Part shown: positions 1 to 9,261 of the stretch, piece after piece
Layout: each line of letters opens with the position of its first letter
Position numbering within the stretch: position 1 is the first letter of the stretch
Origin: Fidelibacterota bacterium
GTDB lineage: Bacteria; Fidelibacterota; Marinisomatia; Marinisomatales; SCKK01
DNA length: 64,000 nucleotides
Assembly (NCBI GenBank): GCA_004124475.1
Contig: SCKK01000014.1
Coordinates: 1-64,000, forward strand
Reading direction: 5' to 3'
Program-made: the position numbers and the translations under genes
The notes under the pieces: generated by a model
The model's input: only the letters and a program-made list of their open reading frames with translations
Databases searched by the model: none
Told to the model about the DNA's origin: nothing

Positions 1-258
1 TGCATGGGTCACTACGCCAACCCTTATTAAATCTTTATCACCTGTTATCAATGACTTACGTTATATTGCTGTGTCAATGTATCTACTTTTATACCAAAAG
101 TGCTCAGAAATGGCAAAGTTGGGGTAAGTGGCGGGATCGTTTCAATACGGAGGGACTTAAGGGGCTAAAAGATCACAGCCATCGTCCTCACTATAATCCC
201 AACAAGCTGGATGATAGAATCAGAGCCCAGATTATCCGTTTGAAGGGTAAGATGCCTC

Positions 259-278
259 CCTGCCTGCCGGCAGGCAGG
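259..278. repeat. Perfect 20-bp palindrome inserted in the transposase
   Basis: CCTGCCTGCCGGCAGGCAGG is its own reverse complement. It sits between C258 and A279. Excising it gives ATG CCT CAC TGC GGT, which restores the transposase frame and a family-like PH residue pair. No target duplication is visible. Confidence 0.85.
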
Positions 279-842
279 ACTGCGGTGGGGATCGTATGAG
301 GAACGAGTTTGGGATAAAGGCATCCACGAAGACGATACAGAAGGTTTTTAGAGAAGAGGGGTTAACCAGACCCAGAAGGAGTAAGCGGAGCAAGCAGAGG
401 GATTTAAGGGCATGGAAGGAAGCAAACTTTGAGCCGTTGCAGTACTGGCAGGTGGACACGAAAGATTGTGTGGATGTACCGTGGTATGTAGAGCGGATTT
501 ACAACAGGGGTTTCCCCCGGTACCTTTATCAGGCTCGTGATGTGAGGGCCGGTGTTCTGTACAGCGCCTTTGCGTATGAGAACACCTCTACGAATGCCAT
601 GCTGTTTATGAGGCGATTATTCACATTTCTGACAGATCTAGGTATGGATTTAGGGGAAGTGGTGGTACAGACTGATAATGGGACGGAATACGTAAGAAAC
701 AGTAATGATCTGACGAAACAGTCGGCTTGCGAACGGGTTATTGCTGGCGCTGGAGCAAGGCTGGTGAGGATACCGCCACGCCAGTGTACATATCAGAGCG
801 AAGTGGAGCGTGCTAATGGAATAATAGAGTATGAGCTTCTTG

Positions 843-862
843 CCCGCCTGTCGGCGGACAGG
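843..862. repeat. Second 20-bp imperfect palindrome inserted in the transposase
   Basis: CCCGCCTGTCGGCGGACAGG has the same length and general pattern as the element at 259-278, with two mismatches and two G-T pairs in the stem. Removing exactly these 20 bases joins CTT CTT to GAA ATA GAA CGT TGG and restores the frame (LLEIERWR). Confidence 0.75.
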
Positions 863-1208
863 AAATAGAACGTTGGAGAACAAAATCAGAGCTAGTAGGA
901 AATACGACAGCATGGGAGTATTATTTCAACCGGATCAGACCCAATTCCTACCACCAGAACATGAAGCCGTACCAGCGTATGAAAAAGGCGGGTATCTCAT
1001 CCAGACAGGCAGAACAGACATGCCTATGGACGGTGACAATTCTGGATGATCCAAAGTTCAAAACAGTTAACTTCCAAATACCTCAAAGTGGAAACCATGT
1101 CTGTAAAGACGTCAATAAAAATGGATAAATGATTTTTGTTTCTGGGAATTTTGTGGTAAAATTCCCGCCAATTTTCTGTGGATTAAATAGGATAACCGTT
1201 ATTATTTT

Positions 1209-1619
1209 GAGGTCATGGCCGATGCAGATAGAGGGTAATTGTAAATGATTTTGAACAAATAATGTTATAGCTACCATAATACTCTTATCCGCAGAATTCA
1301 GCGATATATTCCCTGATAACCCAATCACTTGAGGAATCAGGGTATTTTTGTTCAAGAAATTTTCTGTAAGAAGAGCTTAAGAAGGCGGGCATTGATTTGA
1401 TATTACTGAACCTCGACCTGAAAGGAAATTAAGATAGACGCCATTTGGTAACATATCTGCGAAAATCAAAAAAATGGGACTACATATCGGTCATTGCCAT
1501 TACCGGATATGTATTCATAGCCGATCGGGAAAAGTGCCAGGTGCAATGACTACCTGTCCATGCCGGTTAAAAAAACAGTTTTATTAGGAAACATCAAACG
1601 GTTTGTATTAAACATATAA
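1209..1619 (+). pseudogene. Relic of a kinase/receiver protein (receiver domain fragment)
   Basis: Plus-strand translation from 1370 in shifting frames reads EELKKAGIDLILLNLDLKGN, then TYLRKSKKWDYISVIAITGYVFIADREKC, then CNDYLSMPVKKTVLLGNIKRFV. These pieces line up in order with the receiver domain of the hybrid kinase at 30792-32840 (NLILLDLSL, YLRKTKKWRDIPIIASTAHAFTTDRDNC, CNDYLVKPIKREELLEKISNFV). There is a stop after LKGN and at least one frameshift. The stretch 1209-1330 may be a remnant of a histidine-kinase ATPase domain (EVMADADRG...MILNK), which is less certain. The relic lies directly upstream of the giant PAS kinase. Confidence 0.65.
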
Positions 1620-1655
1620 CGTGAAAAGGTTACAAACTCAATGAGGGAATATACT

Positions 1656-4600
1656 ATGAGTGATCGCAAAAGGTTTTTGTACTTAATGTTAATAATGACC
1701 ACCGTAGCGCTATTGGTCATGGGTATTACTGACTATATTTTATATCAGGCTGCCTATAAAGAAGAGCAAGAGCGGTTGGTGGAGACCGTCCAAAGCCAGG
1801 CGCGGTTGATGGAAGCCGTAGCCCGGTTCAACGCCATTTACAGTAATGATTACCCCGACGGTTCGTATTTAGCAACCGTGAGCCAGATCATCGATGCCCA
1901 TAAAAATTATAAAGGGTTTGGAGAAACCGGTGAATTTACCTTAGCAAGACTGGTGGGAGATTCCATTGTTTTCCTGCTCAGTCATCGCCATTACGAACTG
2001 GAAAAACCCCGATCGATCCCCATTGGTACCGAACTAGCGGAGCCAATGCGACTGGCGTTGTCCGGGAAATCAGGTACGATAACCGGTCTTGATTACCGCG
2101 GTGAAAACGTCCTGGCAGCTTATGAACCGGTAGCCATGTTGCACTTAGGACTAGTGGCCAAGATTGACCTGAGTGAGATCCGGGCACCTTTTATAAGAGC
2201 CAGTCTAATCGCCTTCATGTCGGCGTTCATGATTATTTTAATCGGGTCACTACTCTTTCTGCGAATCAGTAACCCGGTGCTCCGACGCTTACAGGAATAC
2301 GCCGAACGACTGGAAAAGATGGTAGCGAAACGCACTAAGAAATTTCAGGAAAGCGAAAACCGATTTCGAACTTCAGTTGAGAATATGCTGGATTGTTTTG
2401 GAATTTACTCGGCTATACGCGATGAATCCGGTAGAATTGTCGACTTCCGTGTAGACTATGTAAACGAGGCAGCATGCGTGAGCAATAGAATGACCAGGGA
2501 AGAGCAGATTGGGAAAGGTATGTGCGAACTGTTACCAGCGCACCGGGAGACAGGGCTATTTGACGAGTACTGTGAAGTAGTAAAAACGGGCAGTCCGTTC
2601 AGCAAGGAAGAGTTGGTCTACGAGGATGTGTATGGAGATCAGCGTCTTGTCAGGGCGTTCGACATCAGGATTTCGAGATTGGGAGATGGTTTTGCCGCTG
2701 CTTGGCGCGATATTACCGAGCGTAAGCGGGTGGAGGAAGAATTACGTCAATATGAGCGAATAGTCTCCACTTCCACTGATATGCTGGCACTCATCAATAA
2801 GAAATTCATCTTTCTGGCCGCAAATAAAACATATGTAGAAGCATTCAATAAAACTCCCGATGAAGTTATTGGGCATACAGTTGCTGAAGTGTTAGGAGAA
2901 AAGTTCTTTAATACCACTGTCAAGCCTAACGCCAAACGTTGTTTGGCTGGGAAAGAGGTCAATTATCAAGTGTGGTTTGAGTTTCCAGTTTATGGACGGC
3001 GTTATATGGATGTCACTTTTTACCCATATTATAATGAGGATAATAAGATAATTGGCTTCCTTATCAATGGGCGGAACATTACCGAGCGCAAGAAAGCTGA
3101 AGAGGATTTTGAAAACATATTTAACATCTCTCAAGATATGGTGGGAGTTTTCACTATTGAAGGAAAATTAGTTAAAGTCAATCCCTCTTGGGAAAAAGTT
3201 CTGGGTTATAAGATTGAAGAGCTTCTTAATATGGGCTGGGCTAAACTTGTTCATCCGGATGATGTTGAAAGGACAAACAGGGAGGTGGAGAAGCAGTTAA
3301 TAGGCAGTTCTATTGCAAATTTTGTCAATCGATATAAATGCAAAGATGGTTCATATAAAACACTTGAGTGGCAGGCAACATTTGCCAAGAACGGTATTGT
3401 TCATGCTACTGCTCGTGACATTACCGAACGCAAGCGGACGGAGGAGGAATTAAATCGAAAACACAATCTGATAGAGTCTATAAAAAACGTTCAGTCTCAG
3501 TTCATCGCCGACGCCGACCCATATATCTTATTTGATAATATCTTAAAGTATACCCTTTCCCTGACTCAAAGCGAATACGGCATCATGGGTGAAGTTCTCT
3601 ACACTGATGAAGGTGACCCGTATTTAAAGATACACACTATTACGAATATTGCACGGAATAAAGAAACTAAGGAATTTTATAAGAAAAACGCCCCCATAGG
3701 GATGGAGTTTAGGAATCTCAACACCCTTCTCGGAGCAGTGATGACAACCGGTAAACCGGTCATATCCAATGACCCGTCTACAGATCCTCGAAGCGGTGGA
3801 CTTCCGGAAGGGCATCCCGCTCTAAATACGTTCCTGGGTGTACCCATTTATCATGGCGATGAATTAGTGGGAATGGCAGGTATGGCGAACAGATCCGGCG
3901 GCTACGATGAGGAGGTGGTAGAATATATAAAGCCTCTTTTCATAACATATGCAAACATCATCCAGGCATATAGAAATGATCAACTTCGGAAAAAGGCAGA
4001 AGATGCAGTGCGGGAAAGTGAGGAAAAATACAGGACGCTCATTGAGACATCTCCTGAAGCGGTCACTATGACTGATTTAGAGGGCAACCTTTCGTTTGTT
4101 TCACAGCGTACCCTCGAAATACATGGATACAAAAAGAAGGAGGAACTGCTGGGAAAAAGTGCCTTTGAACTTATTGCTCCCGAAGATCATGAAAAAGCAA
4201 CTATCAATCTTAAGAAAACTCTTGAAAAAGGATTGATTAGAGACCAGGAGTTTACCTTATTGAAAAAAGATGGAGCGCGTTTCAAAGGTGAATTAAGTTG
4301 TTCCTTAATTAATGATGTATCTGAAAACCCCATTTCATTTATAGCAACAACAAGGGATATCACCGAGCGCAAGCGGGCGGAAGAAAAAATCGCTCGTTTT
4401 GCCCGTATCTTCGAAGAATCACTAAATGAAATATATTTGTTCAAAGCAGATACGCTGAAATTTACTCAGGTGAATAGAGCCGCGCAGCATAATCTGGGCT
4501 ATACGTTGGAAGAAATTCAAAAGCTAACACCACTTGATTTAAAACCTAAATTTACACCTGACTCATTTGCAAAATTGGTAGGACCTTTACGCAAAGGCGA

Positions 4601-6554
4601 AAAGAAAAAGATTGTTTTTGAAACTGTACACAAACGTAAGGACCAATCAATTTATGATGTGGAAGTCCATTTGCAGCTTATGAAACATGAACGCGAAGCG
4701 TTATTCACAGCAATTATTTTGGACGTCACCGAGCGCAAGGGGGCGGAGGAAGCACTGCGGGAGGCCGAGCAGAAGTTCAGGCAGTTCTTTGAGAATGAAC
4801 CTGCATACTGCTACATGGTCTCGCCGGAAGGAACAATCCTAGACGTGAACAGGGCCGCCACAGAAATCTTGGGATATGAGAAGGAGGAACTCGTGGGCAG
4901 ACCCCTGAAAGATATTTACGTCCCAGAGTCCCTGCGCAAGATGGAGGAAAACATTGAAAAGTGGCAAAAGACTGGTAAACTCAAGGACGTGGAAATGGTC
5001 ATCCAGGGAAAGGGAGGAGAAAAGCGCGTCATCCTCCTGAACTCAGGCGCGGTGAAGGACAAAGACGGAAATATCATCCATTCAGTCTCCGCGCAGAGCG
5101 ACATCACCGAGCGTAAGCAAGCAGAGGAGAAGCTGCGAGAGACCCACGAAAAGTTGAAAACAAGCATAGATAATATGCCAAACGCTTACATCCTTTGTGA
5201 TACTGAGACCATTGTATTAGAATGGAACTTAGCAGCTGAGAAGATATTCGGTTATTCAAAAGAAGAGATGTTAGGAAAAAACCTTATTGATTTCATTGTG
5301 CCTGAGAAAGGTCGTCACCTGGTAGGGGAAATAGTTAAGAAATTAAAAGTAGGTATAGTGGCAGATTATTCGGACAAAGATAACAATATCCGCAAAGATG
5401 GAAAATTGATTTCATGCCAATGGTTCAACACTCCTTTGGCAGATAAAAATGGTAAAGTGTTCGGCATTCTTTTCATGGCTCAAGATGTCACCGAGCGCAA
5501 GCGAGTAGAGGAGGCGTTGCAGGAGTCTGAAGAAAGTTACCGAGGCTTATATGACCACGCCATTGATGCCATCTACATTCAGGATAGAGAAGGTCGTTTT
5601 TTAGATGTAAATCAGGGTGCGGTTGATATGTATGGCTATCCAAAGGAATTTTTCATTGGGAAGACCCCGGAACCTTTAGCCGCTCCTGGTAAAAACGACT
5701 TGAAACAGATAGCTAAATATATAGAACGGGCTTTTAAAGGGGAACCCCAACAGTTTGAATTCTGGGGAAAACGGAAGAACGGGGAAGTGTTTCCCAAAAT
5801 CGTACGCTTGAATAAAAGTCAATATTTTGGTAAGGAGGCCATTATTGCATTTGCGTTGGATATTACAGAGCGCAAGCAGGCAGAGGAAGAAGTTTATCAA
5901 TCCCGAGAACAATTGCGGGCTCTTACGGCAAGATTACAATCAATTCGTGAAGAAGAACAAACGAGAATTTCCCGTGAATTACACGATGAACTGGGCCATT
6001 TGTTGACAGCATTGAAGATAGACCTCGTAGCGCTCTCAAAAGATCCACTCATAAAAAGCAAGCCTCAGGCTGATGATTTGCAATCTATGATTTCCCTGAC
6101 TGACCATTCACTGCAAACGGTAAAGAGAATTGCCACAGAACTCAGACCCGGGGTGTTGGACCATTTGGGTATTGGTGCAGCGATCGAGTGGCAATCAAAA
6201 GAGTTTCAATCACATACCCAGATCAAATGTGAAGTCCGATTACCTGAAGAACGTATAGGATTGAACAAAGATAAGGATATTATCCTATTCCGGATCCTCC
6301 AGGAATCACTCACCAATGTAGCCCGGCACGCACAGGCGACAAATATCGTCATAACCTTAAAAATGGAAAAACAATCAATTTCAATGATAGTTCAGGATGA
6401 TGGCCGTGGGATTGAAGAAAGTGAAGTTGTAGGTATGAGATCTCTCGGTCTGCTTGGCATGCAAGAACGTGCACATTTAGTGGGCGGTAAATTGACAATC
6501 ACAGGAGAACAAGGCAAAGGGACAACGATATCGGTTTCAGTCCCGATTGATTAG
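1656..6554 (+). CDS. Giant multi-PAS/GAF sensor histidine kinase, NarX/DegS-type core
   Basis: This kinase of about 1632 residues starts with a transmembrane helix and a short extracytoplasmic segment closed by a second helix (around residues 190-210, FMSAFMIILIGSLLFL). The cytoplasm then carries three PAS domains, one GAF domain (codons near 3470-3960), five more PAS domains, and a HisKA_3/HATPase core. The phosphoacceptor is His in SRELHDELGHLLTALK (codon 5982). The ATPase shows QESLTNVARHA, DDGRGIEE and GLLGMQERA. Each PAS ends in a near-identical DITERKR(A/V)EEE linker. ATG 1656 is chosen over ATG 1641 because GAGGGA lies about 7 bases before it. The downstream partner regulator is truncated, so the natural target may be the intact paralogue at 16105. 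Ligands cannot be read from the sequence. Confidence 0.93.
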   Translation: MSDRKRFLYLMLIMTTVALLVMGITDYILYQAAYKEEQERLVETVQSQARLMEAVARFNAIYSNDYPDGSYLATVSQIIDAHKNYKGFGETGEFTLARLVGDSIVFLLSHRHYELEKPRSIPIGTELAEPMRLALSGKSGTITGLDYRGENVLAAYEPVAMLHLGLVAKIDLSEIRAPFIRASLIAFMSAFMIILIGSLLFLRISNPVLRRLQEYAERLEKMVAKRTKKFQESENRFRTSVENMLDCFGIYSAIRDESGRIVDFRVDYVNEAACVSNRMTREEQIGKGMCELLPAHRETGLFDEYCEVVKTGSPFSKEELVYEDVYGDQRLVRAFDIRISRLGDGFAAAWRDITERKRVEEELRQYERIVSTSTDMLALINKKFIFLAANKTYVEAFNKTPDEVIGHTVAEVLGEKFFNTTVKPNAKRCLAGKEVNYQVWFEFPVYGRRYMDVTFYPYYNEDNKIIGFLINGRNITERKKAEEDFENIFNISQDMVGVFTIEGKLVKVNPSWEKVLGYKIEELLNMGWAKLVHPDDVERTNREVEKQLIGSSIANFVNRYKCKDGSYKTLEWQATFAKNGIVHATARDITERKRTEEELNRKHNLIESIKNVQSQFIADADPYILFDNILKYTLSLTQSEYGIMGEVLYTDEGDPYLKIHTITNIARNKETKEFYKKNAPIGMEFRNLNTLLGAVMTTGKPVISNDPSTDPRSGGLPEGHPALNTFLGVPIYHGDELVGMAGMANRSGGYDEEVVEYIKPLFITYANIIQAYRNDQLRKKAEDAVRESEEKYRTLIETSPEAVTMTDLEGNLSFVSQRTLEIHGYKKKEELLGKSAFELIAPEDHEKATINLKKTLEKGLIRDQEFTLLKKDGARFKGELSCSLINDVSENPISFIATTRDITERKRAEEKIARFARIFEESLNEIYLFKADTLKFTQVNRAAQHNLGYTLEEIQKLTPLDLKPKFTPDSFAKLVGPLRKGEKKKIVFETVHKRKDQSIYDVEVHLQLMKHEREALFTAIILDVTERKGAEEALREAEQKFRQFFENEPAYCYMVSPEGTILDVNRAATEILGYEKEELVGRPLKDIYVPESLRKMEENIEKWQKTGKLKDVEMVIQGKGGEKRVILLNSGAVKDKDGNIIHSVSAQSDITERKQAEEKLRETHEKLKTSIDNMPNAYILCDTETIVLEWNLAAEKIFGYSKEEMLGKNLIDFIVPEKGRHLVGEIVKKLKVGIVADYSDKDNNIRKDGKLISCQWFNTPLADKNGKVFGILFMAQDVTERKRVEEALQESEESYRGLYDHAIDAIYIQDREGRFLDVNQGAVDMYGYPKEFFIGKTPEPLAAPGKNDLKQIAKYIERAFKGEPQQFEFWGKRKNGEVFPKIVRLNKSQYFGKEAIIAFALDITERKQAEEEVYQSREQLRALTARLQSIREEEQTRISRELHDELGHLLTALKIDLVALSKDPLIKSKPQADDLQSMISLTDHSLQTVKRIATELRPGVLDHLGIGAAIEWQSKEFQSHTQIKCEVRLPEERIGLNKDKDIILFRILQESLTNVARHAQATNIVITLKMEKQSISMIVQDDGRGIEESEVVGMRSLGLLGMQERAHLVGGKLTITGEQGKGTTISVSVPID

Positions 6555-6868
6555 TTTCTTCATGAGAGAAAAAAGAGAATAAACGGTTTACAATGAAAAA
6601 CATTCTGATCGTGGATGATCATGTTCTATTGCGGCGTGGTTTGATAAAAATTATCGATGAACATTTTAGCAATGTTACTTATGGAGAAGCGGGCACTGCC
6701 GCAGAAGCTCTTGAGATAGCTGGGAAACAGAAATGGGATATTGTGTTGTTGGATATTAATCTACCGGGAAGAAGCGGGTTGGAGACCGTCAAGGATTTGA
6801 AACAGCTTGATCCTGAACTTCCTATTCTTGTCATAAGTATGTATCCGGAAGACCAGTTTGCCGTCAAA
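5976..6868 (+). repeat. Duplicated kinase-core plus regulator segment, copy 1
   Basis: This covers the phosphoacceptor-to-end part of the kinase, the intergenic leader and the first 92 codons of the regulator. It is colinear with 15487-16380, with roughly 90% identity by eye and a one-base indel between the genes. Similarity stops abruptly inside the regulator. Confidence 0.85.
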
Positions 6869-6883
6869 AACGAGCAATTATAA
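6593..6883 (+). pseudogene. Truncated NarL/FixJ-type response regulator (receiver only)
   Basis: This 96-residue product is a nearly exact copy of the first part of the 210-residue regulator at 16105. It keeps the acidic pocket (VDD), phospho-acceptor Asp54 (LLDINLPGR) and the SMYPEDQFAV segment, then switches to NEQL and stops. The last receiver helix, the Lys switch region and the whole LuxR-type DNA-binding domain are missing. It lies 38 bases after the giant kinase, in the same arrangement as the intact pair. An isolated receiver stub could still be phosphorylated, but without the conserved Lys region it probably does not fold normally, so it is most likely a pseudogene. Confidence 0.8.
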
Positions 6884-7244
6884 GAGGATGGAAACCCAAG
6901 TGATCCACGACTTTGTGGAGAAGTTTTGGGAATTGCCTTTGTTGAACAAGGTGAAACCACGAATTGAGAAGGTCTGAAAGAGTTTAGTTTCCAGGTAGTA
7001 GCTCAGTTTGACCAGTGGAAACGATTCGGGGAAATCTCTTGAATTATTCGACATGAAAAGTTACACTTACGGTCTTTTATGTGCATGTTTTATGATGTTA
7101 CAAAGAAAAGATGGAAAAACTTCAGTTCGGGTGACAGTTTTTACCTTTGATGAAGAATATTTTTCGTTGCGAATAATTCATAAAATAAAATAGGGTGAAG
7201 TACTATGATTGCACTCAAAGAGGGATCATGTGCTGAAATAAGAT
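6884..7244. other. Gene-poor stretch after the truncated regulator
   Basis: Only short open frames are present, for example one reading KRMETQVIHDFVEKFWELP in frame after the regulator stop. None can be assigned. The sharp loss of similarity to the 16105 copy at about 6868 suggests that a rearrangement endpoint lies here. Confidence 0.4.
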
Positions 7245-7490
7245 ATGGAGAAGGTGCCCTTGCGGATCGATGAGTTGCGAGCGGGCAAGACGATCATAAG
7301 TGAGCGCTGGCGTATCTGCAACGATGGAACCTTTCTCCCGGTTGAAATCGGTGCCAAGATGTTTCCCGATGAACGATTGCAGGGAATTGTCCGCTATATT
7401 ACGGCGCGCAACCGGGCGCAAAGGCGTTTCCACGAGTTATTGAAGGAATCTCCGGCCATGCACGTGATCACTCAAAATAGTAATGGGTTT
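7245..7490 (+). pseudogene. PAS-domain remnant
   Basis: The plus-strand frame reads VPLRIDELRAGKTIISERW, then GTFLPVEIGAKMFPDERLQGIV and YITARNRAQRRFHELLKESPAM. This is the second half of a PAS domain followed by a degraded form of the DITERKRAEE linker and the beginning of another PAS. There is no start signal and no downstream output domain, and the frame ends at 7568 in unrelated sequence. It is a leftover of another multi-PAS kinase. Confidence 0.75.
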
Positions 7491-7568
7491 CGTATTTTAG
7501 CGATTAGTATCGACCCGTTCTTGTGCACCTGGCATATAGCCGCCAGCAACTACTGGATAAGCCTTTAG

Positions 7569-7874
7569 CCCATTTCTACGCACCCAACCGGAAGGAGCAA
7601 TGCTGGAAGCAGCGGTGAATAAGAAGAAAAATGAACCTTGTATGTTACAAAAAGTATATAATAACTTTAGACATAAAATATTGGAAAGTCTTTGACGAGC
7701 ACATATTTAGTGTAAAATACATAAAAAGTAACTTAACCAATCACAAATTATGGAAGTGACAGAAAAATTGGGGGACAAGATCGGTCACTAGATTAATAAC
7801 ACTACGTTAGAAAGCATACAGCTAGTTTTCGAAACATTTCTGCCCATAAGGGTTAAACACGGAATTCGAAACCA
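7569..7874. other. Intergenic region upstream of the porin operon
   Basis: No coding sequence is visible. The octamer TTCGAAAC occurs twice shortly before the porin start (near 7829 and 7868). This could be part of an operator or chance. No confident promoter was found. Confidence 0.4.
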
Positions 7875-9251
7875 ATGAAAAAATCAATTTTGAATAATAT
7901 TAAGGATGCCAACAGATTAGCGGGTATATTCGGCATCTTGCTTCTCTTCGCAAGCACAGTTGTTTCCCAAGAAATAGGTACTGGGTGGGAAACCGATGAG
8001 ACAGATAGTCTATCGGAGATCAATAAACTGAAGAAACAGGTGGAGGTCCTTCAGGAACAGCTTGAGCGACAGTATAGTTCCGACGAACAGTATACGGTTG
8101 ATCTTTCTGGGGATGAGGTTCTATTATTTGAGGAAGAGCCTATCAGCCACGTCCTGGCCAGGCCCTGGTTCCAGAATATTGATATTTCAGGTTTCGGCGC
8201 AGCCAACTTTCTGGGTACAGGGGCGGCGGGGACGAGGCCCAACGGAGGTTTCCAGGTCAAGGAGGCTACTCTTTTCGTGGAGGCAGAGGCATGGGAGGAT
8301 GCGACGTTTTTCGTGGAAATCCAAACCAACCGGCTTGGGGCTGACGAATCGAAATACATCCGCACTGGCGAGGTCTACGCTCAATTTCGCAACGTCCTGA
8401 AGAAATGGGGAGACGATCTACTGGGAATCAAGGTGGGGCGGATCGATATCCCCTTCGGGGAGGAATATCTCTGGCAAGATGCCTCGGACAACCCACTAAT
8501 CACACAATCCGCCAGCTTTCCGTATGGCTGGGATGAGGGCGTTCTCATGTATGGAAAGGCTTTGGGCGTCAGCTGGATTGCAGCCCTTACCGATGGGACA
8601 GACGACCGCAGTATAGAAGACCACCCGAGCAAGGCGTTGAATGCGAAGGTGTCCGTCAACCCATGGGAAGCGTTATATCTCAGCGCGAGTTTCATGAAGA
8701 ATGGTAAGGCGGCCAAGAGCGCCATGGAGTTCGGGGGGAGCCATTTCCAACCGGTCGGCGCATCTCATGAATCCAGCGCCGGGAAAAGCACCAGCGATCT
8801 GGTAGACGCTACCTTGTACGAGCTGAATGCGAAGTACAAATTCGGAAAATTCGGGGAAAAGGGATATGTCGCTATCTTCTACGGGCAGGCGTTCCAGGAT
8901 GACCGCGATGATTCCTTCGATCGGGACTTCAGATGGTTCTCTGTTGAGCCACTTTACCGTATTACTAGTAAAATCTATGCCGTCATAAGGTACAGCGAGA
9001 TCGGGACCTATGACTCCGATAAGGGGTACCACTTCGACGGAAAGACAACCGCGGGAGGAAATAGCGCCTTTGGTTATGACACCAAACTGTTCAGCAGGTT
9101 TTCTTTCGGCCTGGGCTGGAGCCCGAACCCACGGGTGAGGGTCAAGGTTGAAGTAGGGCGTGACTGGTTCGACGTGATCGACTCCTCTCCACTCAACCCA
9201 GATGACGATGACAGGGATTTATTCGGAATTGAACTGGTTTCGACGTTCTAA
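7875..9251 (+). CDS. Outer-membrane porin with N-terminal coiled coil
   Basis: This 458-residue protein has an N-terminal signal peptide (hydrophobic stretch ending near TVVSQ). A short coiled coil follows (SLSEINKLKKQVEVLQEQLERQ), as in trimeric porins that begin with a periplasmic coiled coil. The rest is alternating amphipathic strands with aromatic girdles. It ends in Phe, as required for beta-barrel assembly. The pattern resembles the phosphate-selective porin O/P family (GFGAANFLG, FVEIQTNRLG, VGRIDIPFGEEYLW); the substrate is not determinable. It is the first gene of a tightly packed apparent operon with a periplasmic haem/copper protein and several two-component proteins, which suggests regulated uptake or sensing of a small anion or redox compound. 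Confidence 0.85.
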   Translation: MKKSILNNIKDANRLAGIFGILLLFASTVVSQEIGTGWETDETDSLSEINKLKKQVEVLQEQLERQYSSDEQYTVDLSGDEVLLFEEEPISHVLARPWFQNIDISGFGAANFLGTGAAGTRPNGGFQVKEATLFVEAEAWEDATFFVEIQTNRLGADESKYIRTGEVYAQFRNVLKKWGDDLLGIKVGRIDIPFGEEYLWQDASDNPLITQSASFPYGWDEGVLMYGKALGVSWIAALTDGTDDRSIEDHPSKALNAKVSVNPWEALYLSASFMKNGKAAKSAMEFGGSHFQPVGASHESSAGKSTSDLVDATLYELNAKYKFGKFGEKGYVAIFYGQAFQDDRDDSFDRDFRWFSVEPLYRITSKIYAVIRYSEIGTYDSDKGYHFDGKTTAGGNSAFGYDTKLFSRFSFGLGWSPNPRVRVKVEVGRDWFDVIDSSPLNPDDDDRDLFGIELVSTF

Positions 9252-9261
9252 AGATTGAGAA

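Larger units (their letters stand above)
51..1128 (+). pseudogene. Decayed integrase-type (IS481-like) transposase
   Basis: The reading continues through three frames. The N-terminal part (about 120-250) has the helix-turn-helix-style text RFNTEGLKGLKDHSHRPH. The central part (296-841) is an rve catalytic core with all three acidic residues in context (VDTKDCVD, TDNGTEY, SEVERANGIIEYE). The C-terminal part after 863 reads WEYYFNRIRPNSY, typical of the end of this family. Two frame breaks coincide with 20-bp palindromes at 259-278 and 843-862. Removing exactly those 20 bases restores one frame across both junctions (MPHCGGDRMRNEFG and YELLEIERWRTKSE). A third break near 120 has no palindrome. 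The catalytic residues survive, so decay looks recent. No terminal inverted repeats were identified. Confidence 0.85.

Noticed and set aside
1083-1355. A 90-codon minus-strand frame
   Set aside because: It has no ribosome site or motif, and the plus strand of the same region better fits a kinase/receiver relic.
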